Assembly (NCBI GenBank): GCA_011319805.1
Contig: SJRY01000040.1
Location: forward strand, 186,001 to 250,000
Origin: Macrocybe gigantea
Lineage: Eukaryota; Basidiomycota; Agaricomycetes; Agaricales; Callistosporiaceae
Direction: 5' to 3'
DNA length: 64,000 nt
Shown here: piece after piece, positions 36,445-49,210 of the stretch
Layout: each line of letters starts with the position of its first letter
Position numbering within the stretch: position 1 is the stretch's first letter
Translations under genes and position numbers: made by a program
The notes under the pieces: model-generated
Told to the model about the DNA's origin: nothing
Databases searched by the model: none
What the model saw: only the letters and a program-made list of their open reading frames with translations

Positions 36445-38890
36445 TCGTCTGGAAAGCAAATCGATGGAAATCTAGTCACAACCGAAAAAAAGGAAAGCGA
36501 CAAAAGGATGCAAGGCAGAAAACTCACAATGACATTTTGACAGATCAAATGGTAATGATTGAAGACAGCCGAGAACGGCGCGAGCGAGGGTGTCGAGATT
36601 TGAACAACTTCCAAGAAAAGAAATTAACAGCACCGTCTCCTCGCACTGAGCACCAAAATGCTTAGCATCCTTACATGCTTTACTCTAAAAGTCAGCTCTT
36701 ATGTACTGCCGAAATGGCACCCGCACAAAATTTGCTCGACGGTCCGCGTCTGAACTGAAGCTCGTGCATCTACACCATCTCCATGTTTTAGACGGCGAGG
36801 AAGGATTCAAACTCGGACTACCGTCCCGGAGATCTGACATGCCTATCGTGAAAAAAAAGTAAGGGACTGGGGACTTCAATTGCGGACGTCAGACGTTCAT
36901 GCTAGAGACAGCGACACACCCTTTTTTTCCGTTGTTATCCAAAAACTAGAAGAATGTTGAGATCATCTGATTTAAGCATAAGCCTGGCACGTTTGTCGTG
37001 GCTGCATTTTGTACTGGTATAGGCAAAAGTTGCCAGGCTCGTGATTGTTACGAACGTCGAAGCGAAGAGGAGGATCAGGCTTATTTCCAGAGTTCCGGCC
37101 GTTTCTGCAGAAAGTTCAGATGCCGTGTGTCATCGACTTGCCCCAGGACTTCCCGGAGAACGAAGCCATAAAGCCAGTGAAGAAAGCCAATTATTATCCT
37201 CGCTCATATGGGCTTCAAGAGAGATGAGCCTTACCTTCGTAAGAGCAACGTCCTGAATGGAGAGGCCTGAAACTACGAAAAGGTCTCGGGAGCCTTCGAG
37301 TTCTAGTCGAACAATGACATCAACTTGAGCTAGTAAGCAACTGCATTGCCAGATGTGAATGTATAAAAGCCCGAGAAGCGCCAGCCCGCCCAATACAGAG
37401 GAAGCGTTCAGCCTTGTTTTTGGGAAAGAATTATGAGAGATAGCCACTCAATCTTCAACATGAGTCCCAGCGAGAAGCCACGGCATGACACGAGGCGCTG
37501 CGATGGAAACGGAACAGACTTGCACCTCGTTGGGGCGTCCTCCAAATACTGACCCGAATACCAGCGGAGCCGAGACAAGTGCCTTCTCCACTTGTCCTTT
37601 CAAAAAACACACTAGCTCGCCATTGTTATGACAGTCAGTCCGATGTACTATCCCTTGTAAACGTTAGATGGGATAGTGATGAGTGCTTGATGGTGTAAAC
37701 GTCGAAGCGATAGGACACCACTTGGTCTGTGGGATGTCATGACGAATCCATCAGTAGTGCAGTTGCAACCATTCGCAGTGACAGAATTCACCGACAACTT
37801 TGCTGGCTATTGCTGGAAGCTGCACTACTCCAAAGGCAGGCAGGGCCGACAGAAAACCAACAGTTCGGCGTCAAACGCCGCGTGGGTTGGGAATGCACAT
37901 CGATATGCAAACCGCTGGTGAAGAGATGTTCTAAGGACGTGACAACAGTGATCCTAGGAACTGGCAAAGATCTAGATTCCCCTGGATCAATGAAATGGAC
38001 GACGACCATCTTATCTGTCCGAGGATGTGAATAAGTTCTTGCGAAAATTTCTACTCGCGCGAACGAGCAGCAAGACGAGTAGAATCACCTGCACATCTCA
38101 AGAATCATTCAGCAGAAAGGCCATCATTCATTCCGTCCTGCCCAAGACGAACTCTAATTCAAATCATCATCATGTGCCCACAAAACGCGGCCAATAGTTC
38201 AAAGCTTTGAACCGAGCAAGTAATGACATCTGTCCGTCGTCGCAGCATTAATCGTGATGGTTCGCCGGGGAGGGCTACCATTGACACTGCACGGCGGTTT
38301 GTGCGTCCGACAATTTGCGAACGTTCCTCAACTCGTAACGACAACGGAATACTATCTCGTAAAGTTGTACTGCCGTGTTCGATACGCTTAATGTGGCAGA
38401 GCACCGGGTTGCATGGGGATGTATTCCATCCTCAAGGATCTGAGGCACTTGATGCGGCAATCATCAACATGATCAAAAAGGAGCTCTCTACGCACCTCTT
38501 CGAGGTCATTTGCCACCTGTGTTTTTGTTCTTGTCCTATCAGTCTGAACTCGTGCATGGCGACAAATATTTCAGTATTTTGCAAGAACAAGCATTTCTCT
38601 GTAAGAGACAAGTACTTGGCCTCTATCAGACACGTGTGATAATTGCTGCTCGACAAGTTCTGCTCTGCATTGGGGAGATGCGTAGATGCCCATTGCGAAC
38701 ACGGAGAACGTCGAGTTGGGCGTTAGAGATCATGGTCACGAGTTCTCGGCGTCACCTTGTTTGGTCGCATCGTGCATGATAGTTTGCCGCCAGACACGGC
38801 ACGCACCTGCAAAGTGAGTCGTAGACACAGAGCGCAGTATTTCTCCGAACAGGGTGCCCAACATTCACAGTGACCATCGGCACCGAGACA
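36445..38890. other. 2.4-kb stretch without a supported gene
   Basis: Several frames of 60-140 codons occur on both strands (for example minus 37447-37130 with a hydrophobic segment LGGLALLGLLYIHIW), but none shows a family motif or splices convincingly to a neighbour. It is the longest gene-poor stretch in the window and may hold decayed genes. Confidence 0.4.
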
Positions 38891-41348
38891 ATGAAGGTTG
38901 TCGTTGTTGGAGCTGGGCCGGCAGGCCTAGTGACCTGCAAGACCCTGCTCGAGGCTGCGAACGCGGAGTATCCATTCGACCCCGTTGTACTAGAGCAGGA
39001 AGATGACATCGGCGGGACATTTAGATACCGCTCGTATCAGGTGCGCATGCATGTGCTGTTGCTTTGAGGTATGCTGGCCAATGTGCCTCTTTGGGCTTTC
39101 TAGAATGCCAATTTGGTATCCTCAAAACAACTTACCAGCTTTTCGGATTTTCGGCTCCCTCTGTCACACCCAGACCATCTGACATTGGAGGTGAGCTGCT
39201 GTAACAAAGCCTATGCATCACCCTCTGAAAAGCCAGTGATGCCTGTTACAGGAATATGTGGATTATCTACGCGCCTACTGCGACCATTTCGGACTCTCGA
39301 GGAGGATACATCTCAGCTCCAAAGTGACTAACATACGCAGAGACCCCAACGGCGGACACATTGTATCATACATTCAGAAAAATCCCGATAAGCCAGGGCA
39401 GTGGGAGACAAGTTCGTCTTTGGCTCATATCATTTGTTCGACGCCTGTGTTTCACACTGAGACCCCTGTTCAGCTCCCAAGACTATTCACGCTACATGCA
39501 TCGCCGTATGCACCGGACTTCACGTCGTACCGTCAATTCCGACTATTCCAGGCATAGAACACATTATTGCGCGAAATACCGACCAAGATGGATCGAAAAA
39601 TGTTTACCATTCGGATCAGTACAAATCTAGAAAGCAATTGGCTGACCGCCGCGTCATGATACTAGGCACGGGCGAGACAGGAATGGATCTCGCATATGAA
39701 TCTGCAAAAGCTGGAGCAAAAGAAGTGATCCTTTGCTCGCGTGCAGGGTACAGATTTTTACTCTCGCCGTTTATCGGATTTGAACAAATTTTAATAGTTT
39801 CCTCTCATTCCCAAAAGCCTTGGTACGGCAAAAATTTCTAGTTAATGCCATGTCACGTTTGCTAACTGCTGTGCTACTAGAACGATTTTGAAATTTTTGG
39901 ATTCAAATTCGAGTCCAAGACTCCCGTGCCCATCGACTCATTAATTACTAACCTCGCTGAAACTGCCTATGTTGTAAATATTCGACTCATGGTTTTCCTA
40001 CCTTGTTTAACTTGTTCATACCAGCACCCCTTTGTAGCTGCATCTCATCTCCGCTGGTTGTGAGTGCGCGAAGGAGACGCCACTATGTCATTCTCTAACA
40101 ACCCAACCAGCATTTCGGACTTTGTTTTGAAACGTGTCTTATGGTTGTTGACGGGTAAGGGACATCCGACCAAGTTATCTACTCCTTTTGAATCGGCCAT
40201 CCTCCACAGGAACCCAAGCTGGATGCAATCAGTGGGTACGTGACCATAATCGTGCTACACAGACTGTGCTGAAGTCCTGGAAGGTGGGAGAACTTGAACC
40301 AGGCCGTCTGGGACGTGCATATGTATTTTTAAACAAGGTAGATCGGCCCAGCTTGCTCGTACATAGTTGATATATGAATTCTCCCTTCTAGTCGCACAAA
40401 GCTATGCCGTATATCAATCGGCCGTTCCGAAATCGGTCGAAGTGGCTGGATTATCTGTCGCGGTATATTGACCCGCCAGAAGACTCGCCCCCTCAGACTA
40501 ACTTTGTCGTCGACCTCGCGCCCTTTCCCATTCGCTTTACGCCGGATGCTGAGGCTGTGTTTCCGCCAAGTAATAGGAAGGATTTTGTCCGTATATCAAA
40601 ACGTGTCATCAAACCTGACACGGTGATCTTCGCAACGGGTTACAAGCAGGACTTCAGTTTCTTAGATGAGGAGAGCCGGTATTGTAGCCCTGGGGAGACT
40701 GATATTCGTAACATCACGAAAAGCGGCGATGAAAGCGTGGCATTCATCGGGTTCGTAAGGCCAGGAGTTGGTATGTCATCCACTGTGTATCTCTTCAACG
40801 ACATTGATCTCGTTTCCTCAACAGGCGCCATTCCACCACTGGCTGAAATGCAGGTGTTCTTCTGGATATCATTGCTGAAAGGACAAGTGAGGAAGCCTTT
40901 ATCACCCCCACATTATCATCTCCTGGTGAAAGAAGATGCGAGGATAAAGTATGGTGTCGATCATTCCAGCTATATGAGCACGCTTGCGAAAGACATTGGC
41001 GCCGCTCCTGGCCTATTTGAATTGTGGTGGGAGTACGGCACCCATGTGCTTATCTGCTATTGGTATGTCGATCCCCTCGTTCTTCCGTGTGGTGAACTAG
41101 AACTGCTGTGCTTCAGTTTTGGCGCTGCGTTTACGAGTTTCTACCGTCTCGTTGGACCCTTCCGCTCGCCCGTCGCTCCCAAAGTCATCAAGACCGAGAT
41201 ATGGGAGACCATCACCCGCAGGGGCATTCTCGGCAACCTGTTCATGGGCGTTATACCAATGGCTTTTTACTTGTGTTTGAATTTAGCGGTGTATTGTGCC
41301 GATGTGGTGCTGCAGTTGATGGGTTATAGAGGCCTCGTGCCTACATGA
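38891..41348 (+). CDS. flavin-containing monooxygenase-like protein
   Basis: FAD/NADPH-dependent monooxygenase of the FMO/dimethylaniline type. Thirteen exons close exactly to 597 residues: 38891-39040, 39104-39190, 39252-39411, 39474-39747, 39798-39822, 39881-39970, 40025-40059, 40111-40154, 40211-40236, 40284-40337, 40392-40770, 40825-41062, 41117-41348. FAD Rossmann motif VVVGAGPAGLVT at the N-terminus, EDDIGGTFRYRSYQ, NADPH-binding ILGTGETGMDLA, and the ATGYK motif. HAMPYIN-type and AFIGFVRPGVG segments follow. A hydrophobic C-terminal segment (residues about 560-590) suggests membrane association. Two introns (40771-40824, 41063-41116) are 54 nt and stop-free, so retention would insert 18 residues in frame. 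Substrate unknown. Confidence 0.9.
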
Positions 41349-42292
41349 TATTTTGACGCGGGCCCGTGGTTTGGTTCTGTATGTAACCATTCGTGTTTAG
41401 TGCGCTTTTGGATGGGTAGCCTCACTTTGCATGTGAGGACCCCCAACGGAATTCAAACTTTGATGACAACGCAGGTCGCATGGTCCAGTCTATCTGCTGC
41501 TGCATCTAGTGGTTCCTGAACAAATCTGAATGCCTTCCAGGAGACCGGAGCTTTGAATTCCCGGAATGCTGCACAAGCCGCAGGTGTTGTTCAGAGGCAG
41601 CCGAGATGAAGGGCAAACTTCTAACGATGCGAAGTTCTGAAGATGATCGGGATTCGGAGCTCAACTAAACATGCACTGTACGGTAATCGACGTTTTGTCG
41701 TCTTGTCGCCTACTTCCCGCATCACTTCTTTCGCCTTCGTCCTCGACGGTAACAGTTCACAAAAGCCGGGGCAGCTGCTCCAAAGCCGTTAATATGAACA
41801 TGTTTTCAGGTGGTTTCTCTTATCTTCTCGGGTTCACCCACTATACGTCAGGCAAAAGCCGGGAGGTGGGTAGCATTTTCGAACAATAGAAAAAATTCTA
41901 CGTGAAAGAAGGCAAAGAACCATCTCCCAATGCGCATCGTCGGGCATAGCGTGCCATTCCTGCTGTCCGGCGATGTCAGCAAAAGGAAGGATTGTAAGTA
42001 GCGTATGAAGATATAGCCGCACCATACTGTCTCTCCGAGGGAATGAAATGAAATTTCCTAGAAAGCGATGACACGCCCGGACCCAAAGTTCCTCCGGAAT
42101 TCTTCATCTAAGGTTAGACGCTGACGGATCGCCACCCTTGACGAAGCTGTTGAAGCGAATTCGCTGACTTGCTCGGATCTCAAGACCTCGATACATACCT
42201 CGTTCACTGATATTCGAAGAGACTGATGGGCTTGAAGAATTGCTATAAAGATGGTCAGGATCCAGAAGTGACCCCAGCTTCATCCAACAATC
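41349..42292. other. intergenic, nothing recognised
   Basis: No supported gene between the monooxygenase and the DyP peroxidase. Confidence 0.5.
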
Positions 42293-44366
42293 ATGACCGA
42301 TACCCTCATCCAGCACTCTCATGCAGTTTTCAGTAGCATCCCACGACGCTCTATCATCCCGCTCCTCCCTCGACCTGAAGATGCAAAGGTTCTTGGCGAC
42401 CTGCCAGATTTGAACAATGTTCAAGGCGATGTCATCTACCTCTTTCCCAAAGTTAGTCTCGTTCGTATTTTGGTCTGGGAATGACTTTTCGTATGCTTTG
42501 CATAATAGAAAGCAGAAAATTTCATCTTCTTCAGGATCAATGACCTTGCGTCGTTCAAGACAGCACTCCAGTCGTTCAACCCAACGACCTCTCAGGACGT
42601 CAGGAACCTTCTGCTCAAGATCAATGACGCGAAGGCCACGGCGATGAAGCAGCGCTCTAGTGTGCTTCCGAACATTGAAATCGCCCAGTTTCAGATTGCC
42701 TTCAGTCGCATGGGCTTATACACATTGGGAGTCAAAGAGCAGATAGGAGATGCGCGCTTCGACAAATTCTGCATGAGGGACAACAAGAAATTTTTGGATG
42801 ACCAAAGCAACTGGGACGAGATATTCGACAAGCCTTATTTCGATCCTGTCAACGGATCCGTAAATGATGACAGGGGAGCTCTCCATGGTGTGATCACCGT
42901 AGCAGCACATAGTTGGTGACTTCCATTGACGAGTTAACCGGGTGCTGAAGCCGGTGTTATCCCGCAGCACCAGAACATTGTGACAATGCGTCTGAGCAAG
43001 CAATCGCTCTTTTCGGATCATCTGTAACCATCGCTGGTGGCAAATCGATCAAAGGAAGAGCCCGACCACCTCCGTACAAGGGTCACGAACATTTTGGATA
43101 CAAGGATGGTATCTCACAGCCAGCTATCAGGTATTATTTTTCCAGTTCAGCTGACCAACGTGTGTGGATCTTGTATAATCTTGTATCCGCAGAGGACTCG
43201 TCGCTCCACACCCTGGACAAATTCAAGTCGATCCCGGAGTCATCGTGATGGGCTATAAGGGCGATCCGGTTCTAGAAGATCCGAGCGCCAAAGTCAAACG
43301 ACCTGCGTGGACGAAGGATGGCACTATGCTAGTTTTCAGAAAGCTTGAGCAAGACGCCATTGGGTTCGAGGGCTTTGCAGATGGGAATGGAAAACGCTGG
43401 CGAGAATTCATACCCGGCGGAACGATCTCGCCTCCGTTAACTGATCAGGAGGGCGCTGACCTTTTCGGCGCTCGATTCGTCGGAAGGTGGAAATCCGTAC
43501 GTTTTTCTTTGAATTATATCGGTAGCAGCACTGATAATCATTCTTTGATAAGGGAGCGCCTTTGGCCAGGTGTCCGTTTCGTGATAATCCAACCATGGCC
43601 GATGATCCAAACCAGAACAATGACTTCGATTATGTCGTCCGGGATGATCCAAATATCTCACCGAATGAGCCAAGCGACTACTATTGTCCGTTCACGATGC
43701 ACACTCGGAAGACGGCGCCCCGCAATTTGGATCCGTACATTGGTAAGAAATACCTCGAAAGTAGCTCCATTGTACGGGGCGGACTTCCATATGGACCGGA
43801 GGTGAGTGTGGTGTAACGTGTCGACATGCGCTATCTGACCTGTTTCTGGCCAGGTTACGGATCAGGAGAGGAAAGAGTATAATCCAAAGAACCCCAGCCC
43901 TCGTGGACTACTGTTCGTTTGCTACATGTCCACTCTCGACGATGGATTCGTTCGTCAGTCCGTCGGATACGCAACAAATGATTACTTCCCTGTTACATCT
44001 CTTGTTCCTCAGAAGCACGGTCAGTTGGATCTCATCGCATGGTTCTTGCATATTCATGCCAGCACCTTCAGGTCAAGACCCCATCATCGGCGGCCCGCCA
44101 CCTCGTGGATCTGCCAAAGAAGAGAAGGGCGTCCAGCTTATTCAGCCTTCACGTTCACAAGTGGAGACCAGACTAACCTTTCAATTATTTCTGACCCCGA
44201 CAATCCCGGGGATGATGTCGTTGTTTCCGGGTTCGTGAAAGTCACCAGCAAGGGAGTCCAGCCATCACCAGGTGCCGACAACCCTTTCTTTGTTACATCA
44301 AGGGGCGGAGAATACTTCTTTGTTCCCTCTGTGTCGACCTTGAAAGATTGGGCGTATTCGTCTTGA
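42293..44366 (+). CDS. DyP-type peroxidase (one apparent 1-nt deletion)
   Basis: Dye-decolorizing peroxidase, heme enzyme of the DyP superfamily. Exons 42293-42451, 42509-42911, 42968-43130, 43193-43496, 43553-43801, 43854-44019, 44072-44366; about 579 residues. Seen: DLNNVQGDVIYLFPK near the start, IAFSRMGLYTLGV, the distal GYKDGISQP loop with the catalytic aspartate (GxxDG), TMLVFRKLEQ, and the proximal-histidine segment FTMHTRKTAPR. DDGFVRQSVGYATND and the C-terminal GGEYFFVPSVSTLKDW follow. No signal peptide is obvious from ATG 42293, so it may be intracellular or have an unseen upstream exon. One base is missing at about 44115-44123 (between GSAKEE and GRPAYSAFTF). Confidence 0.88.
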
Positions 44367-45058
44367 CTGCTGGAAGGCTGCCGAACGCAATCATTGGACA
44401 TTAGAACTGCCTTCTGACCAGTATTCTTCACTTGTTAAACGTGACAGCATCTGTCGATAAACGTCCGGCTCCGACATCCTATGACATACAGATCCGCATG
44501 GCGTCTTGTATTATCATGCTTTAGTTTGATGCCGTGATCTCGAAGAGTCTGAGTAGATTGGTCATATACGAAAAACTGAGCTGAGGTGAGCTGAGGTGAG
44601 TTGCGGTGGAGTGTTGCGACGATGCCTTCTGCTTTGGGCGACGGGATTTTCTCATCTACATAGCAAGAGCTAATTCTGAACCACAAGGTTAGCCAGATGG
44701 TTGGGAGTATCCGGGTCATCGCTGTTAGGCACGATGTCGACATACCTTAGAGCATTGATCTCAGGACTACGTCTTTTCAAAACGAAATCCATGATGATCT
44801 TCCCAACGCATTCGAGTGAGAAGAGCGATGAGACACGCCGGACGGTGAATACATGGCATGTCAGTGTTTGGAGAAGGATTGGACGCGAAGAAAATTGAAG
44901 ACATCCTCCTCTTTGTCTCCCGCAATGACCGGAGTGGAAATCTTTCGGCAGCATGTCAGGCCCAAGACAGGCACACTGCCACACAAACTGCCAGGTCTCC
45001 TGCCAGCCATGTTGGCGCCCATTCGGCGTTGTTTTGTTCTGTTCAATTGGCTGTCTGG
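44367..45058. other. intergenic or small unassigned minus-strand gene
   Basis: Minus-strand frames at 45095-44670 and 44743-44435 could join across a GT..AG intron near 44690-44660, but show no family motif. A decamer CTGAGGTGAG is tandemly duplicated at 44581-44600 inside this region. Confidence 0.3.
44581..44600. repeat. (CTGAGGTGAG)2 tandem decamer
   Basis: Two exact copies, preceded by half a copy (CTGAG at 44576-44580). Confidence 0.85.
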
Positions 45059-48000
45059 ATGGACCCAATTTCTCTGACTGCATCGGCCTTGACATTTGTA
45101 ACAGCGATCAAGGACATCATCCAGCTCGCACAGGCCATACAAAGTTCAGTGAAAAAGGTGCTTTTCCACCAACGTGTACATACATGTCTTTCCGCACTGA
45201 CCGGACCTACATAGGTTCCTCAGAACCGCAAAGCCATACGCAAACTAGCAGAAGATGTTCTTAGCGGTTTGGACGAACTACAATCATTCTGTAAATCACG
45301 CACTCAGCTTCTTGAGGGGTCTGAGGAACTGAAGGTAGCATTGGATAAATTAGCAACGTGAGCTTGTCGTCTGCTGAATTCGCTGGACGTCCTCCTGACT
45401 ATGCCAATGTCGCTTTGAAATGCTAGTTCGTTGCGAACTACTCATCAACGCTGCTGCGAGCTTTTCCCACCAGACTCGCCAAACGCATTCCGTAAAGCAT
45501 TGAACGCGCTCAATGCATGGAGGAAGTGTGACGAGATCGAGGCTGACATTCTTAGGCTGAAGAATGAAGTCCAGGCATGCTATACCCGGTTTACTGTAAG
45601 TCAATCGCACAATCAAAGCACTGTGGAGCTGGGGATCTCAGTTTTTAGGCCTTTGCAGTAGCACGACTCGAAACACCTATCGTCAGCATCGCCTCGTCGA
45701 CGGCTCAAATCAAGGATAGTCTTCTTGTTCTGACGGAACAGCAAAAAGATGGCCTTAGGCATATTGAAGGCGTTGTCGCAAAGCTACAAATTACCAACAC
45801 TCATTCGGAGTTGACCCTTCGGCCAACCAAGGCAATGGATGCTCGAACATCCGCAGCAGCGATACCCCAAGAGGAGATCGCCAACATGTATCTACGTCAG
45901 CAGATAGAAGCCATTTCAAGCTCACTGAGCAACCTCCAGCCGATGTCGATTTTCGTCGATGAAAATCCAGACGGCGTTGATTACGTGGAATACAAAGCTG
46001 CTTTGCTGTTCCCTCCGGCGGGCACGGAATCGGATACTCGCGAGGCTTTTCACCGGCAGACCGTGGAAGAAGCGCTCCAGACCGTTCGACTTCTCCAAAG
46101 CACACCTTCCACCTTGTCGATTCCCCTCGGTGCAGCCAATCTCAGCAAGCTGAGCCTTCGATTGTACATGCTCAATATGGATTCGGATGCGCTCCTGGTG
46201 GGGCTCTGGGCCGTGGAGCTCTACCGCCTCCTCTATAAGCAACGGCCGATGGCCTTTGGCACCCGGCTGGCAGTGGCGCTATGCAACTTGACCAAGTTCT
46301 ACTCGACCTTGGGCGACACGGAAAAGGCGCGGATTGTCGTAGAAGAGGCCGTGAGCCTCCAGAAAGTCATGTTAGGTCCAGGTTCGCGATACACTCGCCT
46401 GCAGTTGGCAAGCACCCTCGTGGAACATTGGTACCTGCTGATCGGTGTATATGATTCTTCGAGGGCGTTGGAGGTGATCAAGGAATCTCTAGACTTGTTG
46501 GATGGCATAAATGCTGAGATCCAGGATTGGAAGGACCTGATGCAGTCCAAGCAGCCCACAGATCCCGCGGCCATGACTGGAAGCCGCGCTACACCTGTGA
46601 CAACAGAATCCTCTCCAGCCGACAAACAGAGTGACGGTACTGATCCGTCTGCCGACGAGGAAAGTTTTCTTTTGTCGCTGCAATATACAACGTGCATGGC
46701 CGTATATGCTTCGTCGATCACCTTGTTAGATCTGAAGCGATACTCGGAAGGATATGAAATGGCCAAGCGTGTCCTGGATGCCACTACGCGACTCTATGAA
46801 CGTTATCCTGAGAAATTTATGGTCATGCTGGCGCATTCTCTGTACCGAATCACACGACCTCCATTATCCACAACCTTAGTAACCACTGAGAAGGACGACG
46901 ATCGTCAAAAGTACAAGGAGAGGGCGGTCGATCTTTACATCTCTTACTCCCAGATCAAAGGGCCTGCCTCTGGTGTCAGTGCGGTGAGAATCGTGAAGAA
47001 CCACATGACGCTCCTATGGGAACTCGGCCGGCTTGAAGAAGCCAAAAAGGTACAGCTAGAGGTCCTCGATATGATCCGTAGAGGAAAAAATGGTCTGGCA
47101 ATGCTGCAGGACTTGGTTGCGGAATTTTGGGCGCTCCGAGCGCTGGGAATGGATGAAGAGACTCTGGCCGTTTGCCATGAAATCCTGGAGATATGTAGTC
47201 CGCATACGGCTGCGAAACAAGGCCAACCGTTAAACGACCTCAAGATCATAGCACGCACATTGTTCGTGGTGTCGCTTGACTTGGGACGCCTTGGGCAGGA
47301 TGAGACTTTTGCGGTCTGCGCAGACGCTTTCGAATGCTATCAGAGATACAAGGAAAATTCATCAAGAAAGGACAATGGACGAGCCGAAAATACCGAGGAG
47401 AAGACTGACTTGGCCAAAGGCTTGGTTTACTATGCGACGATGCTGAACCATTTCAAGCGGTACGATGATGCCCTTCTCGTCGGAGCAGAGGCTGTTCGCA
47501 AATACCGGGACGTCGTTGATGCAATTCAGGAGCACATTGAGGACGGAGATGCAGAAGCTAGCCAGCGTATCTCGGAGTTTACGAAGGCTCTCACCGAAGC
47601 TTCAACCAGTGCGATGTATTGCAGAGACCCTCGAGATCTCGAAGTCAGCTATCTAGTCCTTGACGAACTCCGACATCTGCTTTCCCTGAAGGAGGACGAC
47701 TCCATTAAATGCCATCTGGTCAGCATTCTTCAACACCACGAATATGTTCTTGGTAAACACTACATGTTCAGTGACGCTCTAGTTGTGATGGAAGAGGCCG
47801 TTAAAGTTCAACGACAGCTGCCTACCAACAGCATAAACACTGCAATCAGCCGCAATGACGTGCTGAATGCATATGCGCGCAACCTGGCCAGCTTCGGACG
47901 GCTGCAGGAGGCGCTTCAGGTCCTTGAAGAGGCTATCGACTCGGACGCTGATCTCGATGGTGATTCAGAGAACGTCCAAAATTTTCAGGGGCTGGCGACC

Positions 48001-48851
48001 TGCTTGCTGATGCCTACAGCCAAAAGGCATATTATTTGTGCAATCTGGACAAGAAGGCAGAAGCGCTGGAATGGAGCACGGAGAGCATCGCGATATTGTT
48101 CGACACCTGTTTTCCCGATGACGACACGCTGACGGGGACGTTCCTCCTGAGGCATGCGATATGTCTCCAGAAGAATGGCGAATTGCCCGAGGCGTTATCG
48201 AGGGCCAGGGAGGCTATAGGCTATTGCCGACATCCTAAAGCGGCCAGCGTGCATCCTCTAATTCGTGCACGGCTGCCTGACGTGTTGGCAGAGTCTGCAA
48301 TGATCTTTGCCGAATCGGGAAACTTGCAGGAAGGTATCGAAATGGCCAGCGAGGCGATGGATCTTTTCCGGGCATGCAAGGCGGACAGGAAGAAGGACGG
48401 GACGCTTCACGAACAAGCTCTACCCTGGGCGTTTTTCGAAGAGGAGTATTCAACGTGTTTGATGAATTACGCATTCCTCCGTGTCCTCAACGTCGTCAAG
48501 GCTGGAACATTGAGTTCCGCGCCCCGAACTCTCTTGAATGAAATAGAGGCTGACTTCAAAGAAGCAAAGACTCATCTGCTTCGGAGGTCGTCCAATTTGC
48601 CACAGAGCAATTGCTTGCTTGCGGTGGTCCTGGAGATGTATTCCCTTTTCCTGTGCGTTGTGGGGCGTGTCGAGGAGGCAAAGGCTATGGCTAAGGATAT
48701 AGACGAGAGGCGGAAACGCCTCGAGGCGTTTCAACCCGAGGTGGCGGATGTCGTCAGTGTCGAGTTGAAAGACTTGCGGACCAGGCCTTTAATGATGGCT
48801 TTCGCGAGTCATCCACATGTTCGAGATCTTCGTCGCGCCTACCCTGTGTAA
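45059..48851 (+). CDS. large helical-bundle plus TPR protein (one apparent 1-nt deletion)
   Basis: Exons 45059-45157, 45215-45357, 45427-45595 and 45649-48851 give 1204 residues. The N-terminus (MDPISLTASALTFVTAIKD) and about 180 following helical residues resemble the fungal N-terminal four-helix domains (HeLo-like/MLKL-like) found before NTPase or TPR parts in signalling NLR-like proteins. The remainder, from about residue 200, is a continuous array of helix pairs with TPR-like spacing (for example EKARIVVEEAVSLQKVML, EEAKKVQLEVLDMIRRG, QEALQVLEEAIDSDADL, QEGIEMASEAMDLF). No NB-ARC or NACHT P-loop is visible between the two parts. One base is missing at about 47976-47990, in the AAAATTTTCAGGGG stretch, after which GDLLADAYSQKAYYLCNLDK continues. 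Function unknown; scaffold or sensor by analogy. Confidence 0.75.
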
Positions 48852-49210
48852 TTTATTAACAACACTTGCACATTTATATTTCCTCTCATCGTATCGACCT
48901 ACATACGTCTTTGATCTATTTCATAGTTGTGTGGGGTGACCATGCGGAATACTGTACAGTACGATCGAAGCTTGTGGCTGTGCTGGCTCTTTGTTCATAC
49001 CATTGACCATTGACTCGGACCATTGCTGTAGACTCTCAACGGCGTACAATCTTCTCCGACAGAAGTCGGAACAGAAGACCCACGTACGACAGCATCAAGC
49101 CGGATTCTTAATCCAAGGTTTACGGCGGGATCTTGAATGTCAATTGCGACGACCCGGCACGCCGCGCTCACAGATTCGACATTCCGAAATTCATCGCAAT
49201 ATCAGGCTAT
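48852..49210. other. intergenic
   Basis: Short region between two same-strand genes. It includes near-repeats of ACCATTG at 48999-49025 and no coding signal. Confidence 0.5.

Noticed and set aside
38159..38780. Several frames of 60-140 codons on both strands before the monooxygenase
   Set aside because: No recognisable family and no splice model that joins them; treated as non-coding.
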